Assembly: GCF_009799805.1 (NCBI RefSeq)
Contig: NZ_CP047050.1
Span: 2,928,001 to 2,992,000 of the forward strand
From: Myroides phaeus
GTDB lineage: Bacteria > Bacteroidota > Bacteroidia > Flavobacteriales > Flavobacteriaceae
Reading direction: 5' to 3'
DNA: 64,000 nt
Below are positions 43,193 through 52,525 of the stretch, piece after piece; positions within the stretch are counted from its first letter, which is position 1, and each line of letters begins with the position of its first letter. A program made the translations under genes and the position numbers. The notes under the pieces were generated by a model. It saw only the letters and a program-made list of their open reading frames with translations. It was not told where the DNA came from and searched no databases.

Positions 43193-43243
43193 TAAGTAAC
43201 ACAAAACACCTAACAAATCCTTATTAACACCAATTCTTTAAAA

Positions 43244-43498
43244 ATGGAAACTGTAAGTCTTAGAAAATCGTCTCAGATAGACGTTAACCAGCGTTATGAT
43301 GAAATCTTGCTGATGCTTGCTGATGCAAAAAAAAGAGGGGAAAACTTCATAAAAGTAGAATATTTACCATATGAGCTTTATATGAAACTAATCGAACACA
43401 ACTACGTAATTCAAAAAATGAAACAACGTGTGTATTCCTTTCTGTTTTTGAAGAAAACAATCAAGTATTATTATATTTATCAACAAACTACCAATTAA
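43244..43498 (+). CDS. Small protein of unknown function, 84 residues
   Basis: No family recognised. It has no signal peptide. It is basic and mostly helical by eye: VNQRYDEILLMLADAKKRGENFIKVEYL, then a C-terminal half rich in K, Y and F (FLFLKKTIKYYYIY). It has one of the best promoters in the window and shares a bidirectional terminator with rmlA, so expression is likely. It is the only plus-strand gene between 21.4 and 51 kb. A regulatory role for the neighbouring surface genes is possible but unsupported. Confidence 0.6.
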   Translation: METVSLRKSSQIDVNQRYDEILLMLADAKKRGENFIKVEYLPYELYMKLIEHNYVIQKMKQRVYSFLFLKKTIKYYYIYQQTTN

Positions 43499-43591
43499 TA
43501 TTTTAGCCAAATATTTATGTTGATAATAACAATAGTATTTAGTTTAAACTAAAACTATTTTCAAGAATAGTATATATTCCTTACTAACGCG

Positions 43592-43622
43592 AAAAGCCTG
43601 AATTTCCACTCAGGCTTTTTTT
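43592..43622. terminator. Bidirectional terminator between small gene and rmlA
   Basis: AAAAGCCTG pairs with CAGGCTTTT; A-rich on one side and T-rich on the other. Confidence 0.85.
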
Positions 43623-43625
43623 ATT

Positions 43626-44504
43626 CTACTCAATTCGATTGAGTACTTTTTGGATATATGCGTAATAATCTCCTTTGAGATTTTTTATTGAATCTTCCAC
43701 TTGCCTTTTTAAAACCCACTTATTTAGCAAGGCAATTTCTTCTAAACAAGCGATTTTTAAACTTGTTCGCTTTTCTAATGTTTTAACGAATTCCGTGGCT
43801 TCTGTCAATGATTCGTGAGTACCAGTATCTAACCAAGCAAAACCACGTCCCATCGGAATCAACTTTAATTGCTCTTGCTTAAGATATTTAAGATTCAAGT
43901 CAGTTATTTCTATTTCACCTCTTTTTGAAGGCTTTATATCTTTAGCTTTTTGAACGACAGAATTAGGATAGAAATATAACCCAACGACTGCATAGTTTGA
44001 TTTAGGTAAAGCGGGCTTTTCTTCAATTGATATCACATTCCCTTCTTTATCAAAATCAACTACCCCATATCGTTCTGGATCGTCAACATAATAACCAAAA
44101 ACAACAGCTTTCTGATCTTCTGTAACTATGCGAATTGATTCCTTTAACATTACTTGTAAACCTGCACCATAAAAAATATTATCTCCTAATATCAAACAGA
44201 CATCATCGTTTCCTATAAACTCCTTACCAATTATAAAAGCTTGTGCTAATCCGTCAGGATTTGGTTGCTCTGCATAACTTAGTGAAATTCCCAATTGACT
44301 ACCATCTCCAAATAAGTTTTTAAAGTTTGGTAAATCTCTTGGTGTAGATATAATTAAAATTTCCCTTATCCCTGCCAACATCAATACTGACAATGGATAA
44401 TAAATCATTGGCTTATCATAAATAGGCAACAATTGCTTAGACACCGCCAATGTTAAGGGGTGTAATCGCGTTCCTGCTCCACCTGCTAATATTATTCCTT
44501 TCAT
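43626..44504 (-). CDS. rmlA: Glucose-1-phosphate thymidylyltransferase
   Basis: 292 residues from the ATG at 44504; the frame extends 12 codons upstream but [14 protein letters not shown] is the family's normal start. It makes dTDP-glucose from dTTP and glucose-1-phosphate, first step of dTDP-L-rhamnose (and other dTDP-sugar) synthesis. Motifs: [11 protein letters not shown] nucleotide loop, [36 protein letters not shown] and [19 protein letters not shown]. Last gene of the sugar-nucleotide operon, with 101 bp between it and rmlB. No rmlC or rmlD is adjacent. Confidence 0.96.
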   Translation of the reverse strand: MKGIILAGGAGTRLHPLTLAVSKQLLPIYDKPMIYYPLSVLMLAGIREILIISTPRDLPNFKNLFGDGSQLGISLSYAEQPNPDGLAQAFIIGKEFIGNDDVCLILGDNIFYGAGLQVMLKESIRIVTEDQKAVVFGYYVDDPERYGVVDFDKEGNVISIEEKPALPKSNYAVVGLYFYPNSVVQKAKDIKPSKRGEIEITDLNLKYLKQEQLKLIPMGRGFAWLDTGTHESLTEATEFVKTLEKRTSLKIACLEEIALLNKWVLKRQVEDSIKNLKGDYYAYIQKVLNRIE

Positions 44505-44605
44505 TCGTGATTTTATTTTTTTAGACGCAAAGTATTGCATCTTTATATTGTGTCAAACGAAAACAATTAACTTTTACATTTCTGTAAACCGTTAACAGTA
44601 ACCCT

Positions 44606-45652
44606 TTATTTATACTGTTCTTTATAGTAATCTGCATAAGCACCACTGGTTACATTCTCTAACCACTGTTGATTATTCATATACCACTCTATTGTTTTTG
44701 CTAATCCTTCTGGGAACGTAACAGATGGTTTCCATCCTAATTCCTTATTGATTTTAGTTGCGTCAATGGCATAGCGTAAGTCGTGCCCTGGTCTGTCTTT
44801 CACATACGTAATCAACTGCTCACTTTCTCCTACTTCACGACCTAATACTGTGTCCATTTGTTTACATAACTCACGAACTAAGTCGATGTTTTGCCATTCG
44901 TTGAATCCACCAATATTATATGTTTCCGCATTTCCTCCTTTGTGAAATACATCGTCTATCGCTCTTGCGTGGTCTATTACATACAACCAATCACGAGTAT
45001 ATTTTCCATTTCCGTAAATAGGCAATGGTTTTTTATTGATGATATTGTGAATACACAGGGGAATCAACTTTTCTGGAAAGTGGTTTGGTCCGTAGTTATT
45101 AGAGCAATTACTAATTACATACGGCATACCATACGTTTCTCCATACGCACGTACAAAGTGATCTGAACTTGCTTTAGAGGCTGAATAAGGCGAATTTGGA
45201 TCATAAGCTGTTGTTTCATAAAAGAAACCTGTTTCTCCTAACGAGCCATATACTTCATCTGTACTAACGTGGTAAAAACGCTTTCCTTCAAAATTACCTT
45301 GCCAAAGACCTTTAAATGCCTGTAATAAATTAACCGTACCGATTACATTTGTTCTCACAAATGCCAACGGATCTGTAATTGATCTATCTACGTGAGATTC
45401 TGCTGCCAGGTGAATAACCCCATCAAATTGTTCTTGTTGAAACAATTCATTGATAAATTGCTCATCTGTAATATCTCCTTTTACAAACGTATAGTTTGGT
45501 GCATTTTCAATGTCTCTCAGATTTTCTAAATTACCTGCATACGTCAAGGCATCCAAATTATATATTTGGTAATTAGGATAGTTCAATACGAACTGTCTTA
45601 CTACGTGTGAACCGATAAATCCAGCTCCTCCTGTGATTACAATCTTTTTCAT
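44606..45652 (-). CDS. rmlB: dTDP-glucose 4,6-dehydratase
   Basis: 348 residues. Short-chain dehydrogenase-type NAD enzyme that converts dTDP-glucose to dTDP-4-keto-6-deoxyglucose. Motifs: GGAGFIGSHVVRQF (NAD), HLAAESHVDRSI, HVSTDEVYGSLG (active-site TDE), and YSASKASSDHFVRAY with the catalytic YxxxK. The C-terminal RDWLYVIDHARAIDDVFHKG and YNIGGFNEWQNIDLV are typical. It is 3 bp downstream of wecC and acts after RmlA. Confidence 0.97.
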   Translation of the reverse strand: MKKIVITGGAGFIGSHVVRQFVLNYPNYQIYNLDALTYAGNLENLRDIENAPNYTFVKGDITDEQFINELFQQEQFDGVIHLAAESHVDRSITDPLAFVRTNVIGTVNLLQAFKGLWQGNFEGKRFYHVSTDEVYGSLGETGFFYETTAYDPNSPYSASKASSDHFVRAYGETYGMPYVISNCSNNYGPNHFPEKLIPLCIHNIINKKPLPIYGNGKYTRDWLYVIDHARAIDDVFHKGGNAETYNIGGFNEWQNIDLVRELCKQMDTVLGREVGESEQLITYVKDRPGHDLRYAIDATKINKELGWKPSVTFPEGLAKTIEWYMNNQQWLENVTSGAYADYYKEQYK

Positions 45653-45655
45653 TAG

Positions 45656-46867
45656 TTACTTCTTAATACCACAAAAATCTAAAACTACTTTATCATCAGT
45701 TAATTTTAATTCTTTAAACTCATTATGAGCAACTAAAAACACAATGATATCCGCTTTCTCAACAGCTACTTTATAGTCTGTTAATTTAAACACTTTGTGT
45801 TCGTGTACATTAGGCTCTACAATATACATATCCGCATCTCCTGAATCTTGCAATACACGTTCAGCGATATGAATAGCAGGAGACTCACGTAAATCATCGA
45901 TATTTGGTTTAAATGCTAATCCCATAATCGCAATCACAGGTTGACGCCCTTTTGTCAATTCAAACTCTAAACGAGTTGTTTTTACTTTTTCAGCACACCA
46001 AAATGATTTATAATTATTAATCTCTCTTGCTTGTGCGATAATACGAGATTCCATAGGGAATTCAGAAACAATAAAATATGGATCTACTGCGATACAATGT
46101 CCTCCTACCCCACATCCTGGTTGTAAAATATTTACACGTGGATGTTTATTGGCTAATTCTATTAATTCCCAAACATTAATACCCGCTCTATCACAAATTA
46201 ATGACAACTCATTTGCAAAGGCAATCTGAACATCACGAGAAGAGTTTTCTGTTAATTTACACATCTCAGCTGTACGTGCATTTGTTGGGTGTAATGTTCC
46301 TTGTACAAATTGACTGTAAAAAGCAATTGCTTTTTGAGTTGATTCTTCGTTCACTCCACCAATTACACGGTCATTGTGAACTAATTCGTGCATTACATTT
46401 CCTGGTAATACACGCTCAGGACAATATGCTAAATATATTTTTCCTTCTAATTCTGGTCTTTCTGTAAAAATGTATTCCATCATTTTTTCAGTTGTTCCAA
46501 CAGGAGAAGTAGATTCTATAATATACAAATCACCTTCTTTTAACAAAGGCATAATAGCTGTAGTAGCAGCTTTTACATAAGAAATATCTGGCTCGTGATT
46601 TCCTTTAAAAGGAGTTGGAACTACGACTAAATATGTATTGGCTTCAATTGGTGTAGTAGCTGCTTTTAAATAACCTTCTGCTACAGCCTCAGCCACTGCC
46701 TTATCTAAATCTGGTTCTACAATGTGAATTTTACCTGCGTTAATTGTATCCACAACGTGTTGTGAAATATCAACTCCGTGAACTCCTATTTTATTTTGTG
46801 CAATCAAAGCAGAAGTTGGCAATCCGATGTACCCTAAACCAATTGTTACTACTTGTGTATTTTTCAT
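45656..46867 (-). CDS. wecC: UDP-N-acetyl-D-mannosamine dehydrogenase
   Basis: 403 residues. Oxidises UDP-ManNAc to UDP-ManNAcA with NAD. N-terminal Rossmann motif GLGYIGLPTSALIA; central STSPVGTTEKMMEYIF and CPERVLPGNVMHELVHNDRVIGG; catalytic GCGVGGHCIAVDPYF with the active Cys; C-terminal AIMGLAFKPNIDDLRESPAIHIA. The order wecC after wecB on the same strand pairs epimerase and dehydrogenase, giving a ManNAcA supply for capsule or O-antigen. Confidence 0.95.
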   Translation of the reverse strand: MKNTQVVTIGLGYIGLPTSALIAQNKIGVHGVDISQHVVDTINAGKIHIVEPDLDKAVAEAVAEGYLKAATTPIEANTYLVVVPTPFKGNHEPDISYVKAATTAIMPLLKEGDLYIIESTSPVGTTEKMMEYIFTERPELEGKIYLAYCPERVLPGNVMHELVHNDRVIGGVNEESTQKAIAFYSQFVQGTLHPTNARTAEMCKLTENSSRDVQIAFANELSLICDRAGINVWELIELANKHPRVNILQPGCGVGGHCIAVDPYFIVSEFPMESRIIAQAREINNYKSFWCAEKVKTTRLEFELTKGRQPVIAIMGLAFKPNIDDLRESPAIHIAERVLQDSGDADMYIVEPNVHEHKVFKLTDYKVAVEKADIIVFLVAHNEFKELKLTDDKVVLDFCGIKK

Positions 46868-46925
46868 TTGTATATAAAATCTTGTTTGTTGTATTTTTTT
46901 TCAAAAACGCAATGAATTGCGTCTG

Positions 46926-48044
46926 TTATAATTTAGCTATAAATTCTACAATGCGTTCACACGCTTTTCCATCTCCATAAGGATTGTGTAAAGCTGACAT
47001 CGCTTGATAGCGCTTTTCATCTGTTAACAAGCTATTCACTTCGTTTACAATCTTAGCTTTATCCGTTCCTACTAAAATAACTGTTCCAGCTTCTACAGCT
47101 TCTGGACGTTCAGTAGTATCACGCATAACCAATACAGGTTTCCCTAAACTTGGCGCTTCTTCTTGTACCCCTCCACTATCGGTAATAATCATAAAACTTT
47201 GGTTCATTAACCATACAAATGATGGGTAAGCCAAAGGTGAGATTAATTGAATATTATCAATTCCTGATAAAATCTCATATACAGGTCCTTTTACATTTGG
47301 ATTCAAATGTACAGGATAGATAATTTGTGCATCTTTATGTGTTAAAGCTATTTCTTTTAAGGCCTCACAAATGCGAATAAAACCATCTCCATGATTCTCT
47401 CTTCTGTGTCCTGTTACTAAAATCAACTTCTTATTGGGATCTACAATTGTTTTTAAATTGTCGATTTCTTCATTTTGTAAATCTTCAACGCGCTCTACAC
47501 TTTCTAATAGTGCATCAATTACAGTATTTCCTGTAATTAAAATATCTTTTTCGGCAATATTTTCACGAAGTAGATTAGCACGAGAAGCCTCAGTTGGTGC
47601 AAAGTGATAATCTGTTACTCTACCCGTAATCTGTCTGTTGATTTCCTCTGGAAAAGGAGCACGTTTATTATGCGTACGCAATCCAGCTTCTACGTGACAC
47701 ACTTCTGCTCCACTATAAAAAGCAGCAATACTCGATGCCATTGTAGTAGTGGTATCTCCGTGTACATAAACATAATCTGGTTTAAAATCTTCTAATACTT
47801 CTTTCAAACCGTTAATTATATCCCCTGTTAGAGAATATAAATTCTGATTAGGTTTCATTAAATTCATATCATATTCTGGCACGATATCAAAAAACGCTAA
47901 AACTTGATCAAGCATTTCGCGGTGTTGTGCGGTAACACAAACTCGTGTATCAAATTTATCGCTATGCTTTTTAAACTCTTTTACCAATGGAGCCATTTTT
48001 ATAGCTTCTGGTCTTGTACCAAATACAATTAAATTCTTTTTCAT
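46926..48044 (-). CDS. wecB: UDP-N-acetylglucosamine 2-epimerase (non-hydrolysing)
   Basis: 372 residues. Interconverts UDP-GlcNAc and UDP-ManNAc. Motifs: [81 protein letters not shown], and [32 protein letters not shown]. All catalytic regions are present. The gap to ugd is 20 bp and to wecC 58 bp. Confidence 0.97.
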   Translation of the reverse strand: MKKNLIVFGTRPEAIKMAPLVKEFKKHSDKFDTRVCVTAQHREMLDQVLAFFDIVPEYDMNLMKPNQNLYSLTGDIINGLKEVLEDFKPDYVYVHGDTTTTMASSIAAFYSGAEVCHVEAGLRTHNKRAPFPEEINRQITGRVTDYHFAPTEASRANLLRENIAEKDILITGNTVIDALLESVERVEDLQNEEIDNLKTIVDPNKKLILVTGHRRENHGDGFIRICEALKEIALTHKDAQIIYPVHLNPNVKGPVYEILSGIDNIQLISPLAYPSFVWLMNQSFMIITDSGGVQEEAPSLGKPVLVMRDTTERPEAVEAGTVILVGTDKAKIVNEVNSLLTDEKRYQAMSALHNPYGDGKACERIVEFIAKL

Positions 48045-48064
48045 TTCTTTTTTATACTTTTAAA

Positions 48065-49462
48065 CTACCCTCTTCCGATAGTATAAACTTCAAAACCTAT
48101 TTTCTCTAATTCTTGACGATCTAAAAGACTACGCCCATCAAATACAAAGGCTGGCTTTTGCATATTGTCATATATCTTTTGCCAATCATAAGTCTTAAAC
48201 TCATCCCACTCTGTTAATACAGCTACTCCGTGTGCTCCGTTTAAAGCTTCGTAAGGGTTTGCGTGAACAGTTAAGTGTTTTTCGTTTGCTTCTGCACTGC
48301 GTGTATTTAGATAATCTAAGTCAGCCAACATTTGTTGTTCTGTTACTTTTGGATCGTAAACGTGAATATTTGCTTCTTCTTCCATTAAATCATTAGCCAC
48401 ATAAATAGCCGCTGATTCTCTGGTATCATTGGTATCTTTTTTAAATGCCCATCCTAAGAAAGCAATCTTTTTACCGTTTACAGTATTGAATAACGTAGAA
48501 ACAATACGCTCTGCAAAACGTCTTTTTTGGTGGTCATTCATAATGATTACCTGTTCCCAATAATTTGCAACCCCTGTTAAACCGTACGTTTGGGCAATAT
48601 ATACTAAGTTTAAAATATCTTTTTGAAAACAAGAACCTCCAAATCCTACTGAAGCTTTCAAGAATTTACTTCCTATACGGCTATCTGTACCTATTGCTCT
48701 TGCTACTTCATTTACATCTGCACCAGAAACTTCACATAACTCAGAAATTGCATTAATAGAAGAAACTCGTTGTGCTAAGAAAGCATTAGCTGTTAATTTA
48801 GAAAGCTCTGAAGACCATACGTTTGTAGTTAAAATTCTTTCTGTAGGAACCCAAGCACTGTAAATATCAACTAAAGCTTGCATTGCTTCTCTTCCTTCTA
48901 TAGTCTCTGCTCCTCCAATTAATACACGGTCTGGATTTAATAAATCCGTTACTGCTGTACCTTCTGCTAAGAACTCTGGATTTGAAAGTATTTGAAACTC
49001 TACTCCGTTTCCTGTTTGATCTAAAATACGTTTAATAGCTTGTGCTGTTCTAACAGGCAACGTAGATTTTTCAACCACAATCTTATCTGTTTTTGCAACA
49101 CGAGCAATTTGACGCGCACATAATTCAATGTATTTTAAGTCTGCTGCCATCCCCTTACCTTTTCCGTAAGTTTTTGTAGGTGTATTTACAGAAATAAAAA
49201 TCATATCTGCTTCGTCAATTGCTTTATCAACTTCAGTAGAGAAAAATAAGTTACGACCTCTTGCTTCACCAACAATTACATCTAATCCTGGCTCATAAAT
49301 AGGTAATTTACTCAAGTCTTCCCCATTCCAAGCAGCAATACGCGCTTCGTTAAGGTCAACAACAGTAATTTGGATATGGGGATTTTTCTGTGCTATAACA
49401 GACATTGTAGGTCCACCTACATATCCAGCTCCAATACAACAGATCTTTTTGATTTCTTTCAT
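48065..49462 (-). CDS. ugd: UDP-glucose 6-dehydrogenase (animal-type)
   Basis: 465 residues from the ATG at 49462; the open frame extends upstream but [19 protein letters not shown] is the expected start. Makes UDP-glucuronate. Rossmann motif [55 protein letters not shown], and catalytic [16 protein letters not shown] with the active Cys, then [21 protein letters not shown]. Length and motifs fit the eukaryote-like UGDH subgroup, longer than the short bacterial Ugd. First gene of the operon. TATTTTTG at 49563-49570 may be the promoter, with a ~100-nt leader. Confidence 0.95.
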   Translation of the reverse strand: MKEIKKICCIGAGYVGGPTMSVIAQKNPHIQITVVDLNEARIAAWNGEDLSKLPIYEPGLDVIVGEARGRNLFFSTEVDKAIDEADMIFISVNTPTKTYGKGKGMAADLKYIELCARQIARVAKTDKIVVEKSTLPVRTAQAIKRILDQTGNGVEFQILSNPEFLAEGTAVTDLLNPDRVLIGGAETIEGREAMQALVDIYSAWVPTERILTTNVWSSELSKLTANAFLAQRVSSINAISELCEVSGADVNEVARAIGTDSRIGSKFLKASVGFGGSCFQKDILNLVYIAQTYGLTGVANYWEQVIIMNDHQKRRFAERIVSTLFNTVNGKKIAFLGWAFKKDTNDTRESAAIYVANDLMEEEANIHVYDPKVTEQQMLADLDYLNTRSAEANEKHLTVHANPYEALNGAHGVAVLTEWDEFKTYDWQKIYDNMQKPAFVFDGRSLLDRQELEKIGFEVYTIGRG

Positions 49463-49562
49463 AAAATAATCTAAATTATAAACACTTGAATGAACGTTAT
49501 TTAAATACAATTTCACTATAATAAAATTATATAACAATATAATTCCAACAAACAAGAGTTAT

Positions 49563-49570
49563 CAAAAATA
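49563..49570 (-). promoter_or_regulatory. -7 element, possible promoter of the sugar-nucleotide operon
   Basis: TATTTTTG on the minus strand, 100 bp before the ugd ATG. Confidence 0.35.
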
Positions 49571-49617
49571 CAAAAGGAAATGCACAACGCATACTTTTAA
49601 AGCTTGTTTGTCTAAAC

Positions 49618-49651
49618 AAAAAAAGAGCCTTACAGATGTAAAACTCTTTTT
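49618..49651 (-). terminator. Terminator of the cytidylyltransferase gene
   Basis: AAAAAGAG.TTACA pairs with TGTAA.CTCTTTTT with two internal mismatched pairs; separates this gene from the ugd operon. Confidence 0.7.
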
Positions 49652-49688
49652 AAAACAAATTAATTCTTAAATCTAATCGTATTTTCGA

Positions 49689-50123
49689 TTATCCTATTTT
49701 TCTAATTTTACTATTTTCTTTCTCCGCTACTTCTTTTCTTAACGAACTACTTGAAAAACGGTGATCTCTTCTATTATAATGTAATTCAATACCTGTCTCT
49801 TCACAATAAGCACGACCAGTAAAGTTTTTATCTTTATACTCATCACCTAAAATACGCACATCTATTTTAAAAGATCTTAAAATATCTTCTAAATCTTGCT
49901 CTGTTGCGTAAGGCACAATCTCATCAACAAATCTACACCCCTTTAATTGAATATATCTTTCTACAACAGTTTGTGTTGGCTTATTTTTTTCAGGTCTATC
50001 TAATGTTGGATCAGTTTGTAAACCCACAATTAAATAATCACACTCACGTTTAGCCTCTTCTAACATTTTTATATGTCCTGCGTGCAATAAATCAAAAGCA
50101 CTAAATGTTATTCCTATTTTCAT
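49689..50123 (-). CDS. Cytidylyltransferase-family protein (TagD-like)
   Basis: 144 residues. HxGH nucleotidyltransferase: SAFDLLHAGHIKML (HAGH) near the N-terminus, and FSSSSLRKEVAE near the C-terminus, which is the family's (I/S)STSxLR-type motif. Other landmarks: YLIVGLQTDPTLDRPEKNKPTQ and VRILGDEYKDKNFTG. TagD makes CDP-glycerol from glycerol-3-phosphate for wall teichoic acid; in Bacteroidota such enzymes probably feed polysaccharide modification. The substrate (glycerol-3-phosphate or another alcohol phosphate) is unsure. Located next to the sugar-nucleotide operon but as its own unit. Confidence 0.85.
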   Translation of the reverse strand: MKIGITFSAFDLLHAGHIKMLEEAKRECDYLIVGLQTDPTLDRPEKNKPTQTVVERYIQLKGCRFVDEIVPYATEQDLEDILRSFKIDVRILGDEYKDKNFTGRAYCEETGIELHYNRRDHRFSSSSLRKEVAEKENSKIRKIG

Positions 50124-50543
50124 ATTCCTTTTATTTTTGTTTGACCTTTTATGATATTCTATTACAAAAAATCAACCAATACTAAATATTATTTTATTTT
50201 AAAAACTAAAACAGTTTGTTATTTTTAGACAAAAAACAATAAAACTGTAATAATTGACCAATTTACACGACATCACTTGAAAACTTCTCTTAAAATACTA
50301 TTTTATATAATATATGTTTTTATAACAATAAAAAATAGTATTGCAAACTGGCTTATTGTAAAGTGATAAAAACATACATAAAATGTGTAAAACCTCTACA
50401 ATCTAATATATATTTATTATACTTAACTCCTTTTTTATTTGGGAAGACAAAAATACATCAAATAAAAATTATAAACAGTAGTAATTCTGTGAAATAGCTA
50501 TTTTTCTTAGGGAAATAGAATTATAAGAAATGTAAGAAAAACA
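50124..50543. other. Divergent non-coding gap (left part of 50124-50991)
   Basis: A+T-rich, no gene. A TATTTTTG -7 element on the minus strand at 50448-50455 could serve the cytidylyltransferase gene with a ~320-nt leader. Confidence 0.4.
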
Positions 50544-50576
50544 ACACCACAAGATATTAGGTATATCTTGTGGTGT
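50544..50576. repeat. Perfect 14-bp stem-loop in a non-coding gap
   Basis: ACACCACAAGATAT, loop TAGGT, then its exact complement. Directly after it (50577-50605) AAACAGA pairs with TCTGTTT and is followed by CTTTTTT, which resembles a plus-strand terminator. No gene explains either. Confidence 0.65.
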
Positions 50577-50605
50577 AAAACAGAGTGGGGATTCTGTTTC
50601 TTTTT

Positions 50606-50991
50606 TGAAAAGAACTGTGAAAGTTAAATTGAATTTGATAAAACTATTTTAACTCTCAGTATAAAAATTTGTCATTTTTAACTATCACAAATATATACAG
50701 TTTGCGATGTTAACCACTAAGACCAAAGTACTAAAAAAGTTACTTCTAAAATGAACAACAATTACGCACATATATGAAATTCAAATCATTAAGAAAAAAC
50801 TAATACTAAAGTACTATGTTTTTTAACACTTAAGAAACTCACCTTTTTTTTGAAAAAACAACAAATTATATATCTTATTTTTTATTTTTTCACTAATTAA
50901 AAATAAGCTTTTACGGAAATCCTCTTGCAAATATGAAATAATCTCGCATTATTTGCATAAATTGTTTATTAATAACAGTATAATATAAATT
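50606..50991. other. Non-coding region upstream of the LuxR-type gene
   Basis: A+T-rich; no open frame. It should contain the promoter of the gene at 50992 but no exact TAnnTTTG was found near the start. Confidence 0.4.
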
Positions 50992-52467
50992 ATGAAGTCC
51001 CCACTACAAAAGAAAGTAGCAAGTTATATCTTGTTACTCTTGTTATTTCCTTTATTTTCATATTCACAAAAAAGTAATAGTGATATAACTTTTTTTGAAA
51101 ACCTACAATACAGTCCTTTAGCAGGAAAAAATAATACTGAAATTAGTAAAAAAATTAATAATTATAAATGGTTAAGAATAACATTAGAAAATAACGAAAT
51201 TAATAAACCTTGTATTTTTAAATTTCCAAGTGCTCATATCTTAGACTACGATTTTTATGTTAATGATGGAGTGAATTGGAATAAAATAATACCAAACTAT
51301 GACCTTGATGGAAGCCGAATTAGTACGCGTTTTCCTGAACATCATTTTAAATCACACACCCCTTATATATACCTAAAGATTCCTCACAATTTCAATAATG
51401 CAGAACAATTTGTACTAAAAGAGAGAGGTGCTTATAAAGGTGCAGGAGTCAGTATGCTTATTTTAATTGGAGTATACTACGGATTCATCATTTTATCAAT
51501 ACTCCTTGACTTGGGTTTCTATTATATTTCAAAAGATCAAACATTTATTATTTTTAGTCTTCTACTTGCCTCTATTGGATTAATATTTTTTCATGAAGAC
51601 GGAATGTTTTACTTTCTATCGGATGGAAAATATACATTAAAACACATAATTACTTTAAGTTTTCCTATTATTAGTTTTTTACTTTCTTATTTTACTTATA
51701 ATTTTCTAAGTTTAAAAGAAAGTGGAAAAATCATCAAACTTATTTTAACCACATTAGCATTAACTTCTATTTTATTAGCTATTTCATATACTATTACTGA
51801 CCAATATTTATATCTACATATACTAAAACACGCTTGTTTAATAATACCAATCATAGGTTTTCTAATTTCTTTGTCTGCAATTAAAAAAGACATATATATG
51901 AAAATATTAACCGGTATATTTGTTATTCTTGTTTTTCAAGTTTTAGGTTATTCTTGGTCAATAACATACGATATTTTTAATTTTAGTTTTTTTCATTTAA
52001 ATGCACTTAGAATTACTATGTCAATAAGTATTGTAGCTATTAACATACTTATTCTAATGAGAATTGAAAAATTAAATAGGCAAAATCAAATGTACCGTAA
52101 TCAGATAAAGAATTATATTTTTGAGTTAAAGCAACAAAAATTAGAAGCGGCAATATCTCATAAAAACAACCCTTCATTTTTTATACAGTCACCACTACAA
52201 GCAGACAATCTATTGACCAATATTGAAAAAATAATTATGCAATTAAAAGAAGAGTTTGCTTTAACAGATAGAGAAACAGATGTACTTGTTGGTATTTGGG
52301 AAGGATTAGCTAATCAAGAAATAGCAGAAAACTTATCAATTTCACTGAGCACTACAAAACATCATGTCAGTAATTTATATGCTAAACTTAATGTCAAAAA
52401 TAGAAGTCAAACTATTTTATTAAAAGAAAGTCTTTTAAATCAACAAGAGACTTTAGTAGACGTCTAA
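50992..52467 (+). CDS. Membrane-bound LuxR-type regulator with seven transmembrane segments
   Basis: 491 residues. Signal peptide ~1-25 (SYILLLLLFPLFSYSQ), extracellular domain ~26-145 similar to 7TMR-DISM sensor domains (LRITLENNEINKPCIFKFPSAH, YIYLKIPHNFNN), then seven hydrophobic segments (first at SMLILIGVYYGFIILSILLD, last at MSISIVAINILILMRI). A short coiled coil (NRQNQMYRNQIKNYIFELKQQ) leads to a cytoplasmic LuxR/GerE helix-turn-helix (LTDRETDVLVGIWEGL then ISLSTTKHHVSNLYAKLNV, ~425-478). The DNA-binding domain is thus coupled directly to a membrane sensor without a kinase. Ligand unknown; sugar-like ligands are suggested for DISM domains. Ends at a strong bidirectional terminator. Confidence 0.88.
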   Translation: MKSPLQKKVASYILLLLLFPLFSYSQKSNSDITFFENLQYSPLAGKNNTEISKKINNYKWLRITLENNEINKPCIFKFPSAHILDYDFYVNDGVNWNKIIPNYDLDGSRISTRFPEHHFKSHTPYIYLKIPHNFNNAEQFVLKERGAYKGAGVSMLILIGVYYGFIILSILLDLGFYYISKDQTFIIFSLLLASIGLIFFHEDGMFYFLSDGKYTLKHIITLSFPIISFLLSYFTYNFLSLKESGKIIKLILTTLALTSILLAISYTITDQYLYLHILKHACLIIPIIGFLISLSAIKKDIYMKILTGIFVILVFQVLGYSWSITYDIFNFSFFHLNALRITMSISIVAINILILMRIEKLNRQNQMYRNQIKNYIFELKQQKLEAAISHKNNPSFFIQSPLQADNLLTNIEKIIMQLKEEFALTDRETDVLVGIWEGLANQEIAENLSISLSTTKHHVSNLYAKLNVKNRSQTILLKESLLNQQETLVDV

Positions 52468-52516
52468 ATATACAAATAAGGGCATACTCATCGTGTATGC
52501 CCTTATTTGTATATTT
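52466..52516. terminator. Bidirectional terminator with 22-bp perfect stem
   Basis: A 22-bp perfect stem with a 7-nt loop (TCATCGT), A-rich left end and T-rich right end, between convergent genes. Confidence 0.92.
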
Positions 52517-52525
52517 CAAAAAGTA

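Noticed and set aside
46744..46980. 78-codon plus-strand frame between wecC and wecB
   Set aside because: It overlaps two well-supported genes on the other strand.
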